A DNA stretch of 64,000 nucleotides, from NCBI GenBank assembly GCA_050746185.1, contig JBOGLA010000003.1:1-64000 (forward strand), in the 5' to 3' direction. The stretch is from PALSA-188 sp050746185 (GTDB lineage Bacteria; Acidobacteriota; Terriglobia; Terriglobales; Acidobacteriaceae). Positions 9,297 through 17,188 of the stretch are shown here, piece after piece. Below the pieces are notes generated by a model that was given only the letters and a program-made list of their open reading frames with translations, was not told where the DNA came from and ran no database searches. The position numbers were made by a program, and so were the translations under genes. Position 1 is the first letter of the stretch. Every line of letters starts with the position of its first letter.

Positions 9297-10727
9297 CTAG
9301 CGGCTCGATGAAACCAGCGCGTCTTCATGCCAGACCTGAAGCGGCAGCAAGTCATCCTCGGGCAACTCCTGGGCCTTGCCGGGAACCACCTCCAGCAACA
9401 TAAACGCAAAAGACCAGAAAACAACGCAAACATAATATCCAACCGCAAATAACCAGTCTTCAAACATTGCGTGCACTAATCCGGCAACGAGAACCAAGGC
9501 CATGGGAACCGCAATGGAGAACCGGTCCCTGGTGAGCCATAAATAGTTCAGCGCGCGGCCGATGTTCACGATGGTGATCAGGAGCAGGCACAAAAACGGG
9601 ATGACTCCAATCAACCCCACGCCTTGGAGGATTGTCAGATAGCTGTTCCCATGTTCTCGCGTGGTCACGGTATTCGACGCAAAATATCCCACTTGGTCAA
9701 CGTTCGTCTCATAGGGTGATAGCGCCGTTCCAAACCCCGTTCCGAACCACGGATGATGCTCGATAGAAGAAATCGCATTATCCCAAACTGATGTCCTCGA
9801 ACCCAGAACGCCGCTCCTTTCCTTCCCTTTGAACAAAAACCGCGATCGCAAAGTGGGCGCGGCGGCGGGAGAACTGGGAAGAGGTACAACTGAAACCACC
9901 ACCGTCGCCATTACGAGAACAATCAATGCACCTTTGATCAGCATTCGATAACGTCGCGACAAGACGCAGAACAAGGTACCGGATACAGCGGCGGCGACGA
10001 TACTGGCCCGAGCGTAGCTTGTTAACAACAAGCTCATGGACAACAGCAAGGCACACATTCGGCGTACCTCAACTTGTTTGGTCTCGCTGACCGAGACCCC
10101 CCAAAGCATGAGAGGAACCGCGACAACGCCCATAATCGCGCCCAGCGAATTCGGATTTCCGAAAAACGCACGACGCAAAATGAAATACTCTATGGCTCCG
10201 AACCAAATCAGCGCTTCGCAAGCCAACAATAAGCCCTTGGAGAACTTCTCCTCTCTCCCTTTCACTGCCAACCTTGCTCCGAAAGTACCGTATAGAAAAA
10301 GCAGAAGCAGGCTGAAGGCTTTTAGCAGCGGCTGCTTGGGAAATGAGGATACCTCCGCCGATGTGGCCGCCGCGACTACGCAAGAAATTGCTACCCAATG
10401 AATGAATTGGGTGTAAAAGGAATAATTCGCCAGGTAAATGGCCGCGCCGGCGACCGCGCCCGTCCCAAGCACCAGCCACCGCACCGCTCCCCATACCCCG
10501 CCCATGGGGACATTCGTTCCGGCTAACAAAAAGGCAAGGATGAGCAAGGGGAAAAATCGCTGCTGGTATTTCCAGACAGCCGCCACCATCGCTTCCAGCA
10601 AGACCAGTCCGCCTAAATATTCGACGTTGGTGAAATAACCCGGCTGTCTAATCACCAGCAGAGCCGTGACCAGGACGCATAGTGAAACAATGAGCGCGAT
10701 CCGGAGGGTGGGGTTCCAATTATTCAT
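9297..10727 (-). CDS. O-antigen ligase / Wzy polymerase-like membrane protein
   Basis: A 476-residue polytopic membrane protein with about ten to twelve hydrophobic helices. It has the Wzy_C/WaaL hallmark: a large extracytoplasmic loop with RTSVWDNAISSIEHHPWFG followed by GFGTALSPYE and EHGNSYLTILQGVGLIGV, where arginine and histidine are the expected functional residues. Members polymerise lipid-linked repeat units or ligate them to an acceptor in the periplasm. The start overlaps the end of the upstream glycosyltransferase by 8 bases. The cluster shows no other polymerase, so this is the likely one; no Wzx flippase is visible in the window. Confidence 0.85.
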   Translation of the reverse strand: MNNWNPTLRIALIVSLCVLVTALLVIRQPGYFTNVEYLGGLVLLEAMVAAVWKYQQRFFPLLILAFLLAGTNVPMGGVWGAVRWLVLGTGAVAGAAIYLANYSFYTQFIHWVAISCVVAAATSAEVSSFPKQPLLKAFSLLLLFLYGTFGARLAVKGREEKFSKGLLLACEALIWFGAIEYFILRRAFFGNPNSLGAIMGVVAVPLMLWGVSVSETKQVEVRRMCALLLSMSLLLTSYARASIVAAAVSGTLFCVLSRRYRMLIKGALIVLVMATVVVSVVPLPSSPAAAPTLRSRFLFKGKERSGVLGSRTSVWDNAISSIEHHPWFGTGFGTALSPYETNVDQVGYFASNTVTTREHGNSYLTILQGVGLIGVIPFLCLLLITIVNIGRALNYLWLTRDRFSIAVPMALVLVAGLVHAMFEDWLFAVGYYVCVVFWSFAFMLLEVVPGKAQELPEDDLLPLQVWHEDALVSSSR

Positions 10728-11880
10728 TGACTCTTGCCGTCAGGGAAATCGCTTCCGCAATACCTCTGGCACAGATCTCGGGTGAAAAATTCCGGATGAG
10801 ATTCCTGCTGTTTTCTCCCATCGCTTGACTTCTTCCCAGATCACTTCCCATTTCGTCGAGCGCCTGCGTCAATTGTTTTACATCTCCGGAGGGGATGATG
10901 CGGCCATTCCACAGATCACGTACAAGATCGGTCGCGCAACCTGCCGCTTCCGTGCAAACCACGGGCAAGCCACAAGCCATGCCTTCATTCACGACCAGAC
11001 CCCACGGATCGCTGTGAGTTGGAAAAATCAGCGCCTCCGCCAGCGCGTAATAACGCGCCAGATTGTCTCTTTGAACAAAGCCGGAAAACTGAATCGAAAC
11101 GGACTTAAAATTCCTTGCCAGTCGTTCCAGTTCCGCCCGCGCATCCCCCCCGCCCACAAATACTAGCCCAATTTGGTTCCTCAGTTGAGCATCCATTGCG
11201 TTATATGCGCGAAGAAGATCAAATACTCCCTTTGCCCGAACTAGCCGGCCCACAAAGAGAAAAAAACGTTGCGGAAGCCCTAGCTGCAAGCGCCATTTGG
11301 CAGCATCCCGCCGGGTGTCGCCGGCGATTGCTTCAAAGAGTCCATTGTCCACCGCATTTGGCGCCGTGAAAACTCTTTCTTCGGCAATATTGAAGGACTT
11401 CAAATACTCCCGTGATGCAGCCCCCGGAACCACAAAACCGTCGCATCTCCGAATGAAAACGCTTTTCAAATGTTCTATCCATTGAGCGTTTCGCCGCCGG
11501 TCTCGCGCATTGCTCTCCGCCCACAAAAGAAACGGCACCTCATGCCGCCGTGACCAGAACCAGGCTCGCCAGAAGGCAACATAATTGTAGCCGCCGCAGA
11601 TAATCACATCCGCCCTGGCCTTTCGCAAGGCGGCGCCGATGCCCACATTGAGAAGAATATTTTTCCCAAACAAGCGCGTTCGATATGAGGGAAGGACTTG
11701 GTGGCTGAAGCGGATTTCGTTCTTATAGACTAGCCAACCGCGGGTTGTGGCGTCCGTCTCCGCTAAAAAAATTACGTGAAGATCAATTCCATCGAACCTC
11801 GCCAGGGCGTTAAAAACTGGAATGCGGTACGGGGCGATGATTTCTGTGAGAATCACCACACGCCGGTTCACTGAGCGCAA
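10720..11880 (-). CDS. Glycosyltransferase family 4 protein
   Basis: A 386-residue GT-B enzyme. The N-terminus VVILTEIIAPYRIPVFNALA is typical of the WcaI/PimA-like acceptor domain. The donor domain contains FFLFVGRLVRAKGVFDLLRAY, VGGGDARAELERLA, and the sugar-nucleotide motif HSDPWGLVVNEGMACGLPVV with both conserved glutamate-region residues. It overlaps the next upstream glycosyltransferase by 13 bases and the Wzy-like gene by 8, so it sits inside the polysaccharide operon. Donor specificity cannot be read from the sequence. Confidence 0.9.
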   Translation of the reverse strand: MRSVNRRVVILTEIIAPYRIPVFNALARFDGIDLHVIFLAETDATTRGWLVYKNEIRFSHQVLPSYRTRLFGKNILLNVGIGAALRKARADVIICGGYNYVAFWRAWFWSRRHEVPFLLWAESNARDRRRNAQWIEHLKSVFIRRCDGFVVPGAASREYLKSFNIAEERVFTAPNAVDNGLFEAIAGDTRRDAAKWRLQLGLPQRFFLFVGRLVRAKGVFDLLRAYNAMDAQLRNQIGLVFVGGGDARAELERLARNFKSVSIQFSGFVQRDNLARYYALAEALIFPTHSDPWGLVVNEGMACGLPVVCTEAAGCATDLVRDLWNGRIIPSGDVKQLTQALDEMGSDLGRSQAMGENSRNLIRNFSPEICARGIAEAISLTARVNE

Positions 11881-13061
11881 TCCCGATAGATTCGGCTCAG
11901 TTGTTCCGCCTGGTGCGCCAAAGTGTGACGTTGCGCAACTGTCCGCCTGGCCTCGCGCCCGAGATCGGCTCGAAGGTGCGGATTTGCCAACGACTCGTAG
12001 AGAGCCCGCGTCAGATCTTCCAGGTCGCCGGGCCTGATAAGCCAGCCATTGACCCCGTGCTCGATTATTTCTTCAATCCCTTGTTCCCTGCAACCGATAG
12101 CCACTTTCCCGCTCGCCATTGCCTCAAGATAGACGCAGCCCAGTCCTTCGTACCCGCTGGGCAGCGCAAATAGAGCACACCGCCGCATCGCCTCAGCCAT
12201 TTCCTCGCGATTGCAGCGCCGCGAGAATCGAATCTTTCCGGCGAGACCCAACTGCGCGGAGATTTCGATTAAGCGCGATCGCTCGGGTCCTTCGCCAATG
12301 ACTTCGCATGAAGCCGCAGGAAATTTTGCATGCAAAGAAGCGAATGCCCGCAGAAGCAGCTCCTGGCCCTTGGAAGGTATCAGGTCTCCGACGCACAGAA
12401 TTATCTGGTCCGCAGGGTCGGGGCCGTCCGGCCGAAATTTCTCCAGGTCAACACCGTTATAGACTACCTCGGTTTTCACCCGTTCCTGAGCCCGCTCCAG
12501 CACTTGATCGCGTACTCTCTCGCTTATGCAAACCACGGATTTCGCGGACTTGTACACAAATTTAGAAACCTTTTCGCACCATTTGCGCGCGGGTCCCGCA
12601 ACCTGCCGGGTGAAGTATGCGTCCAGGCCATGGACCGTAATCGCGAAAGGAATCCCAAGTTCCCGCGCCAATAGGGCAGCCGCGTGACCGCATGGCAACG
12701 CCGCATGTGCGTGGATCACGTCAATTCTGTTGGAAGAGCGCAGATCACGGGTCATGCTGAGAAGATTTGCATATAACGATAAACCGCCTGTTGGGAGACC
12801 CAGGCCTCCGGGTAGAGAAACATACCGCGTCCGTTGTGCAGGGAATCTGCGATTGGCGGTCGAATAGGGCCGATAGAACGGCTCCGCTACGACAACCGTA
12901 TGGCTGATGCCAAAGTTCGACGTCAGGTGCAGAGGCTCGGCCACAAAGCATCCTTTCGCATCGTCCATGGCAGTGGGGTAAAAGGGAGTCAATGTCAGAA
13001 CGTGAAGTGATCCGCTGCTCTCCGCGAGGGTGGGATCGGGCACTGTCACTTGTTCAACCAT
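11868..13061 (-). CDS. Glycosyltransferase family 4 protein
   Basis: A 397-residue GT-B enzyme if started at the ATG at 13061 (MVEQVTVPDP). An upstream start would add 25 residues but would overlap the neighbouring gene by about 90 bases, so I prefer the shorter form. Motifs: an acceptor-side IDVIHAHAALPCGHAAALLA, a donor-side IILCVGDLIPSKGQELLLRAF, EVIGEGPERSRL, and the E-x7-E stretch YEGLGCVYLEAMASGKVAIG. The HAHAALPCG pattern is shared by many exopolysaccharide glycosyltransferases. It overlaps both neighbours by about 15 bases, consistent with one transcript. Confidence 0.88.
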   Translation of the reverse strand: MVEQVTVPDPTLAESSGSLHVLTLTPFYPTAMDDAKGCFVAEPLHLTSNFGISHTVVVAEPFYRPYSTANRRFPAQRTRYVSLPGGLGLPTGGLSLYANLLSMTRDLRSSNRIDVIHAHAALPCGHAAALLARELGIPFAITVHGLDAYFTRQVAGPARKWCEKVSKFVYKSAKSVVCISERVRDQVLERAQERVKTEVVYNGVDLEKFRPDGPDPADQIILCVGDLIPSKGQELLLRAFASLHAKFPAASCEVIGEGPERSRLIEISAQLGLAGKIRFSRRCNREEMAEAMRRCALFALPSGYEGLGCVYLEAMASGKVAIGCREQGIEEIIEHGVNGWLIRPGDLEDLTRALYESLANPHLRADLGREARRTVAQRHTLAHQAEQLSRIYRDCAQ

Positions 13062-14182
13062 GGCAAGCGGACGCTTGGGTCTTCGGACATCAACTTCAGG
13101 AATATTGATTCCCACTTCAACGTAATCAAATCCCAATTGAATTTCGCGCTGTGCAGACGGCCAGCAGCTCCCAACGTCTTTCGGAGGTCTTCATTTTCGA
13201 GCAATTCTCGCAACCGGACAAATAGTTCATCATCACATCCCACCACATATCCCGTTTGTCCGTTGATCACAGTTTCCGGATCGTAGTCCCTCCTGGCGAT
13301 GACCGGCAGGCCGCACGCTGCCGCTTCCAGAATCACTTTCGGAGAGCCTTCCCACTTCGACGGGAACAGAAAAATGTCTGATCGTTGATACTCTCGCCGC
13401 AACCCTTCAGCTGGCAGCAAGCCGAGCAATCTGACGTTCGCCAGATTTTGACTTTGCACCTTGTCCCGCAACTCCGCGGCCATAATTCCATCCCCGGCGA
13501 TCGCAAAATCTGCCTGCGGAAAGCGGCTCGCGGCCTCTAATAGCACATGAGGCTGTTTGAAAGGCCGCAACGAACCCGCAAACAAAACCCGAGGCCGTAG
13601 GTTTCGCTCGCGCACCGGAGCTGGGCTAAAATAGTCCGTATCCACGCCAGTCTCCACCACTTCACTGGACAACCCATATTCAGCTTGCAGGCTTCGCTTC
13701 ACCGCCTGCGAATTGCTGAAAAGAAAATCGCAGCGAAGCACCGATTGCTCCCATAAGCTGATTCCCTCCGGATAAATTGTGGGCTCATTTCGCACGTCGG
13801 ATTGGGATTCAACGGTTCCAATCGTGATGCGATGGTCATTCCACATTCGCCGCAGCTGAAAATAGAATTTACTGGCAGGCGCCGCCTTCACATAGAAAAG
13901 AATCTGATAATGCCCAAAAATAAATTCCCGCAGGATTCTGATTGTCTGCCTGCGCTCCGGCAATTGAATCAGATTTGTATTCGGCCTCTGACTGACCTTC
14001 GAATCGGGTTGATTAAGATGAAAGACCGTAACGTGAAACTTATTGGGATCCAGCCGGGAAATAATTTCGCGCGCATTCCCCATTTGAGCGTTAGTGAGAC
14101 CTTCATCAGCCAGACTGTCAACCAGAATCCGGATGGGGAAACTCACTGAATGACCCTTTGGGGACGCTTGAGAAAAAAACAT
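13046..14182 (-). CDS. Glycosyltransferase family 4 protein
   Basis: A 378-residue GT-B enzyme. I place the start at the ATG at 14182 (MFFSQASPKGHS), one base after the TAG of the upstream gene; the open frame continues 77 codons further up, but that part lies wholly inside the upstream enzyme's coding sequence in another frame. Visible motifs: FPIRILVDSLADEGLTNAQ at the N-terminus, PRVLFAGSLRPFKQPHVLLEA, FAIAGDGIMAAELRD, and SKWEGSPKVILEAAACGLPVIARRD for nucleotide-sugar binding. It is the fourth glycosyltransferase of the operon, so a repeat unit of about four or more sugars is plausible (inference). Confidence 0.88.
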   Translation of the reverse strand: MFFSQASPKGHSVSFPIRILVDSLADEGLTNAQMGNAREIISRLDPNKFHVTVFHLNQPDSKVSQRPNTNLIQLPERRQTIRILREFIFGHYQILFYVKAAPASKFYFQLRRMWNDHRITIGTVESQSDVRNEPTIYPEGISLWEQSVLRCDFLFSNSQAVKRSLQAEYGLSSEVVETGVDTDYFSPAPVRERNLRPRVLFAGSLRPFKQPHVLLEAASRFPQADFAIAGDGIMAAELRDKVQSQNLANVRLLGLLPAEGLRREYQRSDIFLFPSKWEGSPKVILEAAACGLPVIARRDYDPETVINGQTGYVVGCDDELFVRLRELLENEDLRKTLGAAGRLHSAKFNWDLITLKWESIFLKLMSEDPSVRLPWLNK

Positions 14183-14183
14183 A

Positions 14184-15671
14184 CTAAGCGGAAATTCTGC
14201 TCGAAAGTTCTCCACATTCCAGTCGAAAGTCGCGGAGCCGGGCGTCAAGCCGTTGACCGGTATCGCGAGCACAAAGCGATCGAGTGATGTGCGCTCGAGC
14301 GAATTCCAGAAGCCTGCGCCGCGCAGGTTTTTCGACATCCACTGGTAGCGGGTGAAGCTCTCCGGGGTCAATCCGCAGATTAAATAGATTCTGCTGTGAC
14401 GAATCGAAATCAATCACCAGCTTATGAATGGATTCGCGCACCGCGAGGACTCGCGCTCCAATTCTCTGTTCCAGCCGAAAAGGATTGTTGCATGTCGCAA
14501 CGGACTCTGTAATTACCGGTTGGCTGGCGCTGTCTTTCTCGCGGGATGAATTCCACAAACTGGTTCCGCGAAAGCTGGCGGGCGATGAAATCCCAATAGC
14601 GTTGAGAAGGCTCGGGGCCAGGTCAATAAGCGAAAATGGCTCGTCATGAATCTTTGGCTTCACTCCAGGCGCACGCACTAAGAGCGGGACGTGAATGAGT
14701 TCTTCGGCAAGCGTTGCCGGCGAATGGTATCGCCTCCCGTGCTCAAGAAATTCCTCGCCGTGATCCGCCGTAGCCGCGAACACGCAATCCTCCCATCGCT
14801 TACCGCGATCCAGGCCATTTACCAGCCTGCCAATTTGCGAGTCCACCCAGCGAATACCTGCGTCGTAGAGTCCGATAATTTCATTGCGGCGGCCTCGCAG
14901 GCGCTTTGCTGTAATGTCCTCGCGGTTCCAGTAAGAGTTTGCATAGCATGCGCGCGCAGGATTCGCATTCTCGTCCATCCAGCCTAGGGCTTCCGGCTTG
15001 GGATAATAAGGAGAATGGGGATCCATAAAATGCAACCAGAGAAAAAACGGCTGGTCCCCAATGGTCTCAATCCAGGCCAGGGCCTCATTGACGATCACGT
15101 CCGCTGACGGAAATCTTCGAAGCGATTCGAAAGATTGATTGGAGCGGCGGGCAGAGAATTGGCAATATCGAAAATACAGTTCATCATAAACCGCGCCTAC
15201 GGGACCAAGGTCATGACAGGTTTTCGCCAGATACGAATTCCAACGGCTTCGGAACGAAGAATTGGCGATTTCTGGAGCTCCGCCCTGGGCCGCGCCTGAA
15301 CCATTCTCAAGAAAGTCTCGAAACGTATCAAAGCCGGCATCGTACCCAAACCGTGGAGACAAGTATGGATTGGCAGCCAGGAACGCCGCGGTCGCATATC
15401 CCGATTGGTTCAGGATCGTAGCTAGAATAGGTTCTTCCGGGGCAATGCCTACGACGTCCCGGCCGAAAGCAAGGGGATGTCGTGAGGCCATGATCCCGGG
15501 AAATGAATAATAAGTAGGCGCGCCGGCCACAATCGCATTTGCAAATACGACGCTTTCCCCGGCGACCTGGTCTAGAAAAGGAGTTGTATTTCGCCGGTAT
15601 CCAAGAAAACCCGCGTGGTCGGCTCGCCAGCAGTCCACGGTGATGAGCACCACTGATGAGGATCGCGCCAT
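14184..15671 (-). CDS. Sulfatase-like hydrolase/transferase (alkaline phosphatase superfamily)
   Basis: A 495-residue enzyme of the sulfatase fold. Metal-site motifs are clear: VVLITVDCWRADHAG at the N-terminus, WLHFMDPHSPYYP, and AATADHGEEFLEHGRRYHSP. The region where true sulfatases carry C/S-x-P-S-R reads GAPTYYSFPGIMAS, which places a threonine at the nucleophile position and lacks the cysteine or serine that matures to formylglycine. Threonine there is typical of phosphoethanolamine and phosphoglycerol transferases. It may therefore move or remove a phospho-group on the polysaccharide rather than cleave sulfate (inference). It has no membrane helices. Gaps to both neighbours are under 10 bases. 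Confidence 0.82.
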   Translation of the reverse strand: MARSSSVVLITVDCWRADHAGFLGYRRNTTPFLDQVAGESVVFANAIVAGAPTYYSFPGIMASRHPLAFGRDVVGIAPEEPILATILNQSGYATAAFLAANPYLSPRFGYDAGFDTFRDFLENGSGAAQGGAPEIANSSFRSRWNSYLAKTCHDLGPVGAVYDELYFRYCQFSARRSNQSFESLRRFPSADVIVNEALAWIETIGDQPFFLWLHFMDPHSPYYPKPEALGWMDENANPARACYANSYWNREDITAKRLRGRRNEIIGLYDAGIRWVDSQIGRLVNGLDRGKRWEDCVFAATADHGEEFLEHGRRYHSPATLAEELIHVPLLVRAPGVKPKIHDEPFSLIDLAPSLLNAIGISSPASFRGTSLWNSSREKDSASQPVITESVATCNNPFRLEQRIGARVLAVRESIHKLVIDFDSSQQNLFNLRIDPGELHPLPVDVEKPARRRLLEFARAHITRSLCARDTGQRLDARLRDFRLECGELSSRISA

Positions 15672-15679
15672 GTTCAGCT

Positions 15680-16822
15680 CTACTCGTCTGCGGCAAGCCG
15701 CTTTGCGCTTACCGACACTATGCCACCGGAAGAACGAAACTTTCCCCGGTTCACAATATCGTACACATCCGCGTCGTGCACGTAGAGCAAATTAGGGAAC
15801 TTCCTCTCCAGCGCAGTCAGTAATTCGTCCAGTTCCGTAAGACTCGTACTGCGAAAGTCCTTCAGCGAAGAATGGAAATTGATGGCATGAACCGAAATGA
15901 TGGCAGGGATGCCGCGGGCAAAACAACCTTCCGCGAGCTGAACGTATTTCTCGACAGGCAGATCTTTCTGGCTGGGCTCAAAGTCAATGGTGCGGTGCAG
16001 GTTCAGCATCTCGAATTCATCCATGTGCGGAGGCAAAGGGGATCCCCTTCCGTTCTGCACCACGCGAATTCCCTGTTCATGCCAGGCACTACGGGTATGG
16101 TCATTCCCGCGATAGCCTGGAGCGCACGCAGAAGAAGCTCTCACCGCAAAGAACTTCGCAAACAAATCGGCAGCTTCCTGGATGAACTTAATCTGCAGCC
16201 CAGACGGCAAAAATCCCCGCTGCGGCTTTTCCGGATTGTGATACTCATACCCCACCCAGGGCATTCGCCAGTGAATGTATGGCGTTTCCGCGCTCCACAG
16301 AGTCCGCATCAATCGCGACGGCTGATCGTCTCTCATAAGAGCTCGCTCGACCGCAATCCGGCAAAAATGAGTCAACCCGTGAAGCCCCGGGAAAAAACAC
16401 CCATCCTTAATGCCTGAACGGTAAGATTCAAAGAGTCCTGGTCTCTTCCAATTCCCCGGCAACCCGTCGCCAAGCGGCAAAAGATGCATCTTGCTAAATC
16501 CATCTTTGAATATCTTTTGGAAATCCAAATTCGCCATGACAAAATTCATTCCCAGACAGGCGGAACGTCCCGTCGAATCCCGATGTCTTTTTAGCAGGTG
16601 ATGAAGCGCATTCACATCATCGGCAGTCTCGAGGGTATAAAAATCGTAGGGATGTTCTCCTAACCTGATTCCCGCGGCGCGGAGAAGCTCGTAACCCTCC
16701 TGGTCCCGAACTCCGACGCGCCCCCAATCATCACTTTGCAACAGAACCAGCGGACGTTCGATACGAAAACCCTGAACTCGGGCATTCTTACGTCCCCAAA
16801 ATCTTTGCCTGAAGTTAAACAT
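15680..16822 (-). CDS. Polysaccharide deacetylase-like protein
   Basis: A 380-residue soluble protein with a NodB-like pattern. LVLLQSDDWGRVGVRD near residue 30 supplies the acidic motif, FFPGLHGLTHFCR the H-x3-H metal pair, and SACAPGYRGND a later loop. The strand-helix order fits a (beta/alpha) barrel. Family members hydrolyse N- or O-acetyl groups of sugars and are common in exopolysaccharide clusters. It begins after a 93-base gap from the atpZ-like gene and ends 8 bases before the sulfatase-like gene, so it is the first gene of the compact polysaccharide block. The match to canonical deacetylases is partial; the exact reaction is uncertain. Confidence 0.6.
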   Translation of the reverse strand: MFNFRQRFWGRKNARVQGFRIERPLVLLQSDDWGRVGVRDQEGYELLRAAGIRLGEHPYDFYTLETADDVNALHHLLKRHRDSTGRSACLGMNFVMANLDFQKIFKDGFSKMHLLPLGDGLPGNWKRPGLFESYRSGIKDGCFFPGLHGLTHFCRIAVERALMRDDQPSRLMRTLWSAETPYIHWRMPWVGYEYHNPEKPQRGFLPSGLQIKFIQEAADLFAKFFAVRASSACAPGYRGNDHTRSAWHEQGIRVVQNGRGSPLPPHMDEFEMLNLHRTIDFEPSQKDLPVEKYVQLAEGCFARGIPAIISVHAINFHSSLKDFRSTSLTELDELLTALERKFPNLLYVHDADVYDIVNRGKFRSSGGIVSVSAKRLAADE

Positions 16823-16915
16823 GCGGGAGGTCGAAGACCGTTCTAAATTCCAACCGATCAGTCGCGGTTTTTATGGATATTGAGATGCGGGCTTTGGAAC
16901 GCCGTCCGCGCCAAC

Positions 16916-17188
16916 TCAGTTCGCGTCCGACATCGCCGCCCGTATCAGCTCCACGAACCCCGCCACTATCCCCAGTATCAAACCGACGAGGTAGAGCCAA
17001 CTCGTGTGCAACCAGCGGTCCAGCCCTGCGCCAATCAGCCATCCCACGATAGTCGCAGCCGGAAAGATAAAGGCCAACTGGCTGTACTTTGCGAGCTGAA
17101 CCCATGTGCTTCTTTTATCGGAATCATCCTCGGGAGGCGGCATCCGCTCTAACAATACTTGAGGGTTTAGATCGTCCGCAATGACCAT
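16916..17188 (-). CDS. AtpZ/AtpI family protein
   Basis: A 90-residue protein with two membrane helices (LAFIFPAATIVGWLIGAGLD and WLYLVGLILGIVAGFVELI), joined by a short loop with RWLHTSW, and an acidic cytoplasmic N-terminus. This is the AtpZ/AtpI pattern; members sit near F1Fo ATP synthase genes and have been linked to magnesium uptake or c-ring assembly. Here no atp genes are in view; the partner is the nuoN-like gene, whose end it overlaps by 22 bases. A start at the internal ATG at 17143 (MPPPEDDSDK) is also possible. Confidence 0.75.
   Translation of the reverse strand: MVIADDLNPQVLLERMPPPEDDSDKRSTWVQLAKYSQLAFIFPAATIVGWLIGAGLDRWLHTSWLYLVGLILGIVAGFVELIRAAMSDAN

Noticed and set aside
14183..14413. 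A 77-codon N-terminal extension of the glycosyltransferase that ends at 13046
   Set aside because: It lies wholly within the coding sequence of the sulfatase-like gene in another frame, and the ATG at 14182 directly follows that gene's stop and starts the family domain.
16815..17105. 96-residue minus-strand frame over the atpZ-like gene
   Set aside because: It is an out-of-frame shadow; the alternative frame at 16916-17188 has two clear membrane helices.
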